The position numbers and the translations under genes were made by a program. 64,000 nt of DNA from Protonemura montana (taxonomy: Eukaryota > Arthropoda > Insecta > Plecoptera > Nemouridae): assembly GCA_947568835.1 (NCBI GenBank), contig OX387605.1, positions 14,450,418 through 14,514,417 of the forward strand, given 5' to 3'. Below, piece after piece: positions 51,442 to 61,769 of this stretch (position 1 is the stretch's first letter; every line of letters begins with the position of its first letter). Under the pieces are notes generated by a model. The model was given only the letters and a program-made list of their open reading frames with translations, did no database searches and was not told where the DNA came from.

Positions 51442-51868
51442 GATATGTCCCGGCAGGCGGCTGAGAGCTAGAAGTGGCATGCCATTCAGCGGCCCGACGC
51501 TGTTAGATCGCGTTATATTGGCACCATGCGATCGTGCACGACGGTATGAAAATCGCAGTCCAATAAATGTATTGTACAACAATGTCGGATCTTTGTAAGC
51601 TGGTTAAACTGGCTCGGCATTCGGTATTGCAGCGCTCAAAATAAATTTGGCTTTGGTGAGAAACGCAAACTCGGGCCGACAAGAAAGCAAGTGTTATTCA
51701 TTCCGCAAGGTCCATCTCGACTCGAATGTCTAATCTATGCTAAACCTGGAATTACTCATTGCACCAATTGATCCACCTTTCTCATGTAGCTTTTCATTTT
51801 CCGACGTTTCACTCGCGAGATTCAATTGAATTGATTCCCAAATACGTCTCAGGGCATTTCTCTCACCC

Positions 51869-51965
51869 CGTCAGCTCTATCTCTCTTTCTCTCTTCCAAA
51901 AACACTCATTCCCTACATCTATCTCCCTCCCTAGCTCTCTGTCTCACCTTTTTCCACTGGCCATT
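51869..51965 (+). repeat. Pyrimidine-rich low-complexity tract
   Basis: CTCT- and TCCC-rich sequence with several CTCTCT runs. It is mirrored by a purine-rich AGAGAG tract at 52011-52035. It produces serine/proline-rich open frames without other protein features. Confidence 0.8.
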
Positions 51966-52590
51966 TCGACACAGAAAATTGCATTAATTTCGTTTACGTC
52001 AACTCGAGAGGAGAGAAAGAGAGAGAAAGAGAGTTTCCCGGAGGCCGTGACGTTCGAAAACAAAAGACGTCACTCGATCTTCTCGCTCGAATCTTGATGT
52101 TTCAACGCGGTCCTTTGACAAACCGGATGCGGTCTGGGCGTCATTACGCCACTTCCCTATAATATTTCGAGCATTTGCCGGCGCTACTCCATTCACAAAG
52201 CCCCGCGGAGAGGCGCCCCTTTCACTCTTGTCGGCGCGCAGAGTCGGCGTCCAGAAATTTACAACTCACACCGCTATCACGAGCGCGGGGGCTGCTCGCC
52301 AGGAAACGACTAATTTGTTTAACCAATTGTGTTCAACGCACAAACACCCTTTTTACACTTTACAAAACAATATTTTGATATAATAAAACTTTTTACCACG
52401 ATAAATATATTGAGTCAGTATCCGCATTTTTTTTTTAGGTGACGATGCAGAAAGTTCGCAACGTGAAGCTATCATAAAGCCGATAGTGTATGTTACTTCG
52501 CGGATCATTTCGCCAATATCCCTCATATTTCCGTCGCTCGGTCTTCTGTTGATGGGACGCCCTCTCAGAACAAGAGCCATGGAAGTGGAA

Positions 52591-52606
52591 GGGGGGGGGG
52601 GGGGGG
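52591..52606 (+). repeat. Poly(G) tract, 16 nt, in purine-rich strand
   Basis: The run is followed to about 52632 by GGAGG-type purine-rich sequence. It causes a poly-proline open frame on the minus strand (52435-52710) that is not a credible gene. Confidence 0.92.
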
Positions 52607-54360
52607 CAGGTGAAGGGAGGAGGGGGAGGGTCTGAGTGACACCAACGTCGCGGCGCCAAGTGTTTCTCTTCCATTACCTCCATCCTATGATAACACCCTC
52701 GGATGTACACGGGTATTGGAAACCGTTACTCGAGGACGCTAGGTCAAACGCTATACAAGCGCCGTCATATGTAAGATCAACTGTTATGACATCGAAAGCT
52801 CGTAATTCACAGAGGCTTGACTTGACGACACCGTTTGACACCAAGGGCTGGTGACTGGCGGGGAACCCTTTTCAAAATAGGCTCGCTTTGAAATCTTTCG
52901 AGGGTCTAGCTCCGAGCTGAAACTTCAACGTGATATCTGTAAGGCAGAATTGAGGGACTGCTGTATAGTTATGTAGTTGCATAACTAAAGCCGCTAAAAG
53001 CCGGTGGTTGCCATTTTGATTCTTCATCTTTCGCGTTGAACACCGGTAGTTTCTAAACGTACAAGATGGAAGAAGGTACGCAAAATTTCTTATTTTTTTC
53101 GTCCAAAAGAACCGACGTTAATCGTAGCCCCGTAAGAGCCCATAGGTAACTGGATATATGTCAAGGCAAGTAAGTCTGGAAATCAAGAGTGACACATTTT
53201 CGTTCCTGAAAAGAAAGTACAAGTGGGTAACTTCAGAGCCTCGTTCAGAGCGTGGTACAACGAAAACGTTAAACCTCCAGCACCCGGCGTGTATTGAATT
53301 GGACGCAGCGCAGCGGCAAAAGAAAAAGAGCCATGCCTTGCGAAAATAAATTGTCTCGCGAGAAGCGGCGAGGGAAAAAGTCGCAGCGCTGCAAACTGTT
53401 TGTCCTTTGAAGAGAGGCCGCGTTGCAGGTTGCATATTAATGGCAAGCGTTGCAAGAGGGAAGGGTGGGGATCGGGGGGGAGGGCAGCAGATCGATGCCT
53501 CCTCGAGTGATGAATGTCCTGGTGTCGCCGAGGAATGTCAGATCTCGGCCCCTGGTTCGGGACCCGAGCACACCCCGCGGCCCATGGGCAAGGGTGACAG
53601 CATACAAGGCGAGTTCACGGAGGGTCTTCGGAAACTGCACACGTGAGGTGCCGGTATCAATCTGGATCGCGAAGGACAAATTGTTTGGAGAAATAAAGTG
53701 GTGTACCGTGAAATATGATCGGCGGTATGATTTTAATGGCTGTTTTTTTTTCGATTTTTCGTTAGGAAAGTTACACAAATGTGGAGTAACATTTCTTGCT
53801 TCTCGAGGGGAATTATTGAAGATTTGAAACTACGCAAACGTCGATAAAAACAAACAGGTTAAAGAAGTACATGTAGCCAAGATCTTTAATGCCAGCTACA
53901 TCTTCCTTTTTGTCTACAATTTTCTCCATTTTTCCACAAATTGTTCGAATATTGGTTTTTGCAAAAATAGTTCATAATTTTTCTGTGAAATCTAAACTTT
54001 ATCATTGCAAGCACCCTTAGGCGAAATGTTTGTGTAAAAAATAACGACAGACAGAGTTTTTTTTTTGTCAAGTTCTTACAGTACCACCAAATTTATCCGG
54101 CTACGTTCCAAAGAAACGCTAAAGAAACAAGTCGATAACATTATTCAAAAGCAATTAGCCTGGCGGGAACAGCCATAGTGCGGCAATCATCAGCAGGTCG
54201 CAGCAGCAGCACGTCGGTGGTGATTACTAGCGACCCTGGCGACAACAACGAGGAGCCGGTGAGTCTACCCGCTGACATTTAAATGCCACTTTTACACTTG
54301 TCACCATCATGCGATGCGAATCCCGGTTAATTGTTCTACATAGGTCACGAGTTTTAAGAG

Positions 54361-54402
54361 AGCTCTCTCCCTCTCTTTCTATCTCTCTCTATCTCTCTCC
54401 CG
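54361..54402 (+). repeat. (CT)n imperfect microsatellite
   Basis: About 40 bases of CTCTCT with TA interruptions. Confidence 0.9.
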
Positions 54403-55717
54403 GCTGACGACGCTTGCCAACCCCAGCGCCGTTTAATTAATAATTACCAGCCGTCGAGTAATTTGCAGCTAAAAATAGTGTGAACAACCGCCACCGCGCT
54501 ACGTGGTGAAGTGACCGTCGAATTTTGGGCGCGGAGTTTTTTTTTTTTAAGTGTCGGGTGGCTTTGGTAGGAATCAAGGGTCTGGTGAGCGCTTTGTAAA
54601 AATACGTTTGGCTGGGGACGACATTAGTGAAAGTATTTGTGATTTTGCTATTAGTTATTCAACATTTTTATCATTTTCTCTAGAGTTAATTGGTTCCTGG
54701 AATCGGGCTGACTATTAAAATACTGATCATTCAAAATGTGTGCCCTTCCTAACCCTGTCTAAATTCCTGGCGTTGCGCATGCTTGTATTCCCTAACTATG
54801 CGATTAATGAAGTCCAGCAATGCTAGAGAACTTAGGGAAAGTGTTTGCGTTCCAAATGTGCATAATGCTTTCCAATTCTATCTCCATATTTGTCAGCGTA
54901 TTGTGTTATGTTATTAGTCATTTAAGTGGGATTAAACTATTATGTTTTGTTTTCTTGTATTTAATAGAGCACGACGAAGTTGAAGTTCTGTGAGTTGAAA
55001 GAATACTGCACTTATTAATAAAACAATACGCTATCTGATCGAGTTTACTCCGCCAACTTTGAAGGAACCTCTGATACATTTTTAGGGCTTTCATTCCCTG
55101 AAGTGGGTTGACCATGAATTACAACGGGGGTCGCTGAAGAGGCGCAAATCTTCTTTCTTTCTCAAAATCTAAAGGAGTAAAGCAGGACCTTTACCATGTA
55201 AAACTGAGACATTTGTTAAGTATACCCCCATAAAAAGTTTATCTTGTTTGTACCCAAAAGTAGTTTTCTGAAGTGATCCGAATAGTTTTTTCCTCAAAGA
55301 AAACCAACACGCCGCAACTTTAAACCGTAATGCCACAAGGCAAAAAGTTTCGCCGAAAATGACACCTACTCTTCCAGTAAGGAATCATACGAATTTCAAA
55401 CGAGGAGGTCGTTATCGGCTCGATTCCAGTTGGTTCAACACCCACACAGTGTGTGGGCTGGTGGTGCGTGTACGACAGTGCGTTCATCTCGACTCTGATA
55501 AGAGAGGGGGAGGGGGCGATGAGCCGGTATCAAAGATACGAAGGGCAGAACGCCCCCGTCACAAGTAGTCAGTCTCAAACTGCTAGTTATTAAAAAGCCA
55601 TGCAAATGGGGATTTGGTTTATAAACGTTGACATATAATACTCCGATCAAAGTCTTGATTTGGCATAACATTCAATGCCAAGATCATTGTGCCTCCAAAG
55701 AAACGACAATACGGATA

Positions 55718-56122
55718 GGCGTGTTGAAAAGACCGGTTCTCACGAGATCAAGTTAAGCTATACTGCGCTGGGTCAGGTATTAGATGGGTGACCATCAGAC
55801 ACATGAACAAAGGTTAGAGAAAGGTTAGAAGGATGAAACTGAAAGTTGGGACAGATTGTTAATTTGCCTTGCTTATCAACGTCTCGACAGAATGGATTTG
55901 TGGAGGAATCCTGTTTTCGCGCTGTACCTACCGTCCTTCTGTCGGGACGTTAAGCCGGTAGTCCTATTGGTGCTCTTCGAGAGGAGTAGGCTACGCGCCG
56001 GTACCGGGTTTACCTCTCCTCCCTCTTATGTCAGGCTAGGTTCATCACCATTAAATCATTCACACACGCCATCAGACCAGCGCCGCGGCGCCTGTTGTCA
56101 AGTTTGCGTCGTTAAACCCCAC
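55718..56122 (+). mobile_element. 5S rRNA-headed SINE, copy 3
   Basis: The plus strand reads GGTTCTCACGAGATCAAGTT, then TTAGATGGGTGACCATC, so the head is 5S-like but lacks a few bases before AAGTTAAGC. The body (CCTTGCTTATCAACGTCTCG, TGTGGAGGAATCCTG, TTCGAGAGGAGTAGGCTACG, GGTTCATCACCATTAAATC) and tail GTCGTTAAACCCCA match the two minus-strand copies. The open frame across 55856-56125 is an accident of this repeat, not a gene. Confidence 0.85.
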
Positions 56123-59100
56123 TAATTAATAAATCCGAATTAATGGAAAACAGACATTTGTAGCTCATAATTCAAATCCATACTCAAATCTTTCCGTTCA
56201 GCTAACTGGATTGTTAGATGCATGCAAAAAAATGGTGCGTGCAATTAACTCAGACATTCTTACCTCTCTGTACCAATCAGGCACCAATTGACTAACACAA
56301 GTCTGTTAATCACCTAATCAAAATTCCCCTGTCACTTTGTCTCATGACACAGATATGTGGGTGATGAAATTTATGTGCACCATGCACCCCCTCTCGGATT
56401 TAACGTACTTTGCCGCCGTTCAAAGGAATTAATTCCACGTTAAGAGTGGAACGGTACCTAGCCTGAATTAATCCGTTAATTACATTTTCATGGTGAGAGC
56501 CTTGTTATGGGAACGTATAGAAACCTGTAAGGAAATTAATGGCGGAAAGGGTGGACAGGTAATAGTTTTAGTTAAGTTGACCCACACATTATATAATCGG
56601 GTTAAGGTCTAAGTAATATAGTGTATAGAAATAATAAAGTAGTGTCTGCATGAATAACAAGCATGCATCGTTGCACGTTCCACGTCCTAATGCATTATCT
56701 CAACAGTGCAAGGAAGGCGTTCCACTTTGTTCCCACGTGCTTTGCCGGGGTATAGCGGCGTTCGGAGCATAACAGAGTCCGTATAGCAGAGTCTAATCAG
56801 CAGTCGAACTCTTGCTCTCGAGCGAATCGGGCTCAAAGGATCGACACTACAAGCCAGCATGACTTTAACGATACATAAACCTTAGAGCATAAACCCTGCG
56901 ATAGATACGAAGCATCGTATCCCTCCCTGAGGGGTCGAAACTTCACGATCAGGTGCGAGAAATTAGCTATTGCTTAAAGATGCCGTGGGGAAAACGAGGT
57001 TATCTTGTTTAGAACAATGCAAAACAAATTTGTGTAACCGCTTTAGAACGTTGGTACGCGTAGCATATCAATTTTGTATTTAAGCTTGCACCAATACGTG
57101 TTACTGACCGAGAAAATAGTAAGATTCAAGCTTGTCTTACGGTGATCGTTAAGGCTGATTTCTATTCAAAAGCAGAGAGGATAAGTGTATTGGGAATGTG
57201 TGAATGAACTTATCTTCATAAGCGAATTTTCGACCGCCTCCCCCCACCCTTCTGAGTCACTAATCCAAGTGCTGGCCTCGCAGGGAGCCCGTCTTACTTC
57301 ATCAAACTTTGAATATTATTCTCGACAGTGCAGCACGGAAAGTTGTGTGCGACATGGTGTGGTAGTAGTGTAAAGTGAGAGAGAGAGAGGGAGAGAGAAA
57401 GAGAGACTCGGAAGGTAACGGGTCTTGTGAGATGTCTGCCGTGGACACACTGATTTAAATATATCCCGTGAACCACGGGAGAGCCTTGCATTTGGTCCCG
57501 CAGTTCGATTGGTTTACAAGCGACAGGCTTTGATTAGAATGCGAAATCTATGCATGATAGTCATGAGCAATGTCTCCTTCAGAGTTCAGACACATAGCGG
57601 CATCATGACCAATGCCACTGGTTCGCGATGCATTATGCATGCCATTTGAGGGAGCTTCTCCAATCGACGCCGAAACAAATCAAACGTGTGCCGAGCTCGT
57701 CGCGAGATAGCGCAAGGTTTGCACCAAATTCGTAGCTTGCGTCAATTATAACCCAGGCACATGGACTTCTTTCAGTGAGAGTTTCGCGTCGCCTTTTCCG
57801 TCCCTTCTCTTACCTTTCTTTTCTGAACTAAGTTGGACGTGATATCAGTTTCATCAGATTATTTATCAACGACAATGACAAAAGAGAACAAAGTTGCTCA
57901 AAAGGAAACCCAGTAATTCCTTGACTGAGTTTCAGTGAATTCTCTGGAAAGTCATTCTATTTCCAGATAAGCTTTATATGGAGTTCATTGTGAGGTACCA
58001 TGTCGCTAATATGTTATTTAGGAAATCTCTTTTCCTGGCCTAAGATTCGACCAACATTAAAATGACTCGCGCGTACCGTATGGCCCATGGCGGTGCTGTT
58101 ACTACTGCGTGTAATGTTAATGCATAAGTCAGTCATGCCTCAAGAATATAAAGAATGTGGGGTGTTGATAGATTGTGTCTTGAGATGGGAACGCCGAACG
58201 AACGAACGTCGAACCCGATGCCTTTGGGTCACGATTTCCATTAGACAGTGTTGCAGGCGCCCGGGACGTGAATGTTTTGTGTGAACGCCGCGAACAGCGC
58301 GCGTGGCCATCACAAATCCGACGCCATTACCGAATCACTGCTGCCACGTCGGCGTCACTCGATCACGATGACAGATAAACAGGACTCGAACCGACGCCGG
58401 GGCGTCCGCACGGACAGTGCTGTGACTTTGCTGATACGATATTGTCTCATTCACGTTGTCGAAAAGCTTCAAAGAGCAAGGTCACGGTGAGAATGCACTC
58501 TGCTAAGTTATAAGTACGAAATGTGTAACGAAAATTCAGTTTGAAATGTTGCGATTTTAACCAAATACGCTGTGTTACTAGCTGAAATGTTCATGTTCTG
58601 AGACATGATTTACAGAGTTCAGAAAAATCTGCATTATTAATATTATGAATGTCAGGATAGCATTGTTTTTAATACCTCAATTGCTTCCTGTCACCCCTTC
58701 CTTCGAATTGTATCTACTGTTTTCCACACTTTATCAGAGCTCTTCGCTTTCTTTTACAAAATCTTTCCTAAGAGATTGCTTTGTCCGTAAAAATAGCGCC
58801 ACAGCGAATGTCCAGCGTTTCTCGCAATTCGTAAGCAGACGCAGCATCCGTACTCTGGGTGCGCCACCCGATTTTGTATAACGAGCGAGCGAGTTGCGCG
58901 ACGCCAAAGCCGACGCTATTTTATCAATCCCCTTGATGGTAACACCCCCAGTCAGTGTCACTGTCGTCCAGGTTTCGCGAAGACTCGAAACTTCGGACTA
59001 GGTAAGAAGCTTTTAAACAGATTACATTTAACTTGTTTGTTGTTACGAGCTCCTGCAAATGAGATTAATTAAATCACTAGGTCTTCTCTTCCCTACCATC

Positions 59101-61316
59101 CTACAAGAATCGTAGATGAATCTTAGATGACCTGTCACTCTCTTATACGTCCCATAAATTCATTCAGAATCTGTTTTATATGATAATAATATGACCAATT
59201 TAAATTTAAAATCAGTTACTAGCTGTTACTAGTGGTTGTTAGTGGGTTATTATGGTTTGTTTTGGTACAATCCCTACCAAAGAAAAGTAGCTCAGATGTA
59301 TTGGTAGATATGGTATCCTAGTTAATATTCTAACCTAAATCATTCACAATGTGACCTTGTGAACTGGTGATCTTCATGACTCAATCCGTTTGAAAGATTT
59401 TGAAGCAATGTGAAATATTTTACTTGGATCAAAAGTAAAGTTTTTTCTTTTGAAATGCAAATCAACGTTGGTATTTTAGTGTGTGTCTACCTACAATTTT
59501 CCTTTCGCGGCTTAATTAATTGGAACCGTTGAAAATGGCATAGGTACTCCAAAGAGCTGTTCAGAACCCACACGCATACGAACAGTCGCTCGTCGCCGAA
59601 AAGCGCAGATGTGCCTCAAGAGGAGATGGAATAAGAAATCGCGATGCCACCCAGCATTGTTCATCTTGATTAGCTCGGTAATAGAGCACACCGCGTACCC
59701 TCTTATCATGCACATGCATCAGGCCATTGTTGCCGCCTTATCTGCGCGTTTACACCTAGCCTAGAGTCACTTATCCACGCGGATGCCAAGCAAGAAGTTT
59801 TCCGTTCCCTAGATGATAGGGTTGGGCCGGTGAAAACGGGAAATTCGTGTTTTTCTACGGCGAATTCCAGAGACACATTTCGTACAAGAAAATTTCTTTG
59901 ACTGATTTTTTAAAATGAATAGCAGTGATGGGCAGACCCACCCTTTCCTGTCTGCCGACAAGTGTATATCTTTCTTGTCACCCTCTATCAAGCTAGACGT
60001 AACGAGCAAGGCTGGAGACTGATTAGCCTTTGTCTGACCGCACGATTGTAGCAGTCGAGCAGGGTAACTGGCATTTGGCCATATGCAAACAGTTCTCATA
60101 CAAGGGAATACAATGGAAGCTTGTTATCCAGACGTATACGACATGACAAACAGATTGAGAACCGTCCTTTTACCACCCCCGGCCCCCACAATCCGCACCT
60201 TTAAAACCAGGAGAGGCATTGCTCCCTCCCCCCTTTGGCCAACACATCCCCTGAATTGTAGCATGTCTGTCCTATTCGTTCCTCTAATGGGGGTACAGGA
60301 ATTAATATGTGCTGGTTAAAATTGATTGGATGGGTCAAGGCTGATTGAAATTTTATTTCAATGGCTCTCCGAAAAGCATTATCCTTGCTCTCGAAACGAA
60401 AGGTTAGCACTCACTTTAAAATAATATGTGCCAAGTATCAAAATGCAGAGCGTAATATGATAACATCTAAAATAGTCATGATACTACCTGTAAACTCAAC
60501 TATATTACATTGTTATTGAGCTCATTTTATGTGAATTTGGAAGATTACAAACATAGAATTAGTATGTGCATTGGGCATTGTTCCGAGTTCAATACTATCT
60601 TTTGTTCGACGTGACTGCTTACCATTGCAAAAGTGTTCAGTTTTCTGTGCTGCTATTTTACTGATGTGGTGCGTGATATGGGCTTGCAATCAAGGTAGAT
60701 ACCTACTCTGGCTTGTAACGAGGAAACAATCCCATTTATTTACAAGCTATATGTATTATGTTGTGGTAGGGTAAAACTTTTGAATTTAATAAAGCGTTCA
60801 AATCACCATGCACAATTTATTGCTATCACAATATGTCTATATATAAGCGTAGACTCAATGATATAAGAGTTGTAAATACCTTGGCCTTGGAAATTGACAT
60901 GGCAAGTATCTCACTCAACGATCTCACTCGCGCACTAAGTCATCATCCTGCGTGTTATGTAAAATGCATGCACGCATTCTTCTTCAAACAACGAAAAAAA
61001 ACTGCACTGAACCAACTCCCGCATTCCGCAACCAAACGAATTCAAATATAGATATCGAGGAACAAAACTAACGAACTAAGCACAACCCATCACCAAGGCC
61101 TCGCCGGCGATACTGACATAATATACTGAAAATAATGGGTAGGTATGGGTGTACTTTAAAGCCTACGGCCGGGGCAAGCTGGGTTAGGAAAGTAAACAGT
61201 ACGTTAGTATACTTTTATTACTCAATGATGTTAATTTCGTGCATACACAATCTTAAAATCTTATGTTTGGTTGGATTTCTTATATTGTGCAATAGCCATA
61301 GGTCATCTTTTAAAGC
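56123..61316. other. Intergenic region downstream of IQGAP
   Basis: No gene was recognised. It contains the GA repeat at 57376 and a GACGCC island at 58898-58917 that shares the word GACGCCAAAGC with the island at 49836. Any gene 3' of IQGAP must lie further left, outside the window or unrecognisable here. Confidence 0.6.
57376..57406 (+). repeat. (GA)n imperfect microsatellite
   Basis: GAGAGA repeats with GGG and AAA interruptions. Confidence 0.9.
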
Positions 61317-61637
61317 TTTATTAAAATACAATTGGTATGTAAATATATTTTATTGAAGAAAAATATTATTAAGAGGTTTAAACTTTAGATCTCGAAGTTA
61401 TCCTGCTTTTCGATATATGTATTTAATTCATGTTTCTGTGCCTTCTTGGCTTAGGTAAAGTGAGATAACTTAACTTTTGCAACTGTGTTGCATCGTGCAT
61501 TATATGCTACCTACCTTATTTTTAAAGTTAAAAGCACTGCAGTATAAAAGTCTATTTTGTTAGCTAATTGCATCATGGTGGCTAAGTAAATGTATAATAA
61601 AGATCGCCCTTTCACACATATGTGCCTGGATGTTTTA
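61317..61637 (-). other. Probable IQGAP 3' UTR with poly(A) signal candidates
   Basis: Past the stop the minus strand is AT-rich with no coding signal. AATAAA hexamers occur at 61639-61634 (overlapping the stop, too close to serve alone), 61354-61349 and 61322-61317. The latter two are plausible signals for a 3' UTR of about 290-320 nt. The actual cleavage site cannot be seen. Confidence 0.4.
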
Positions 61638-61769
61638 TTATTTCCCGTAAAACTTTCTGTTGAGAAGCGCCAAGAGAAGATTCACATTTATTCGTACTTT
61701 TCCAAACATGTCCATGATTGTAGATCCTTCAAACTGGAGCTGCAGCAAATGCTGGATATCCAAGTCCAC
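61638..61769 (-). CDS. IQGAP last coding exon with stop
   Basis: This exon has 44 codons including the TAA at 61640-61638. It follows the acceptor AATTGTAG. It encodes VDLDIQHLLQLQFEGSTIM, FGKVRINVNLL and NRKFYGK, the standard IQGAP C-terminus (human ends NKKFYGK). It restores the coding end that is missing if the exon at 62072-61850 is read straight through its donor. Confidence 0.95.
   Translation of the reverse strand: MDLDIQHLLQLQFEGSTIMDMFGKVRINVNLLLALLNRKFYGK

Larger units (their letters stand above)
49521..55717. other. Intergenic, no gene seen
   Basis: Contains a GACGCC/GTCGACG island at 49831-49874, simple repeats, and low-complexity purine and pyrimidine tracts. Open frames (49715-50074, 50408-50734, 53437-53827) have no recognised domain and overlap frames on the other strand. 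Confidence 0.55.

Noticed and set aside
52435..52710. Proline-rich 91-codon minus-strand open frame
   Set aside because: It is created by the 16-nt G tract and adjacent purine-rich DNA.
55730..55795. A functional 5S rRNA gene
   Set aside because: Only part of 5S is present, with deletions, and it is joined to a repeated non-5S body seen at two other loci.
55856..56125. 89-codon plus-strand open frame
   Set aside because: It lies wholly inside the 5S-headed SINE copy and the other copies do not keep it open.
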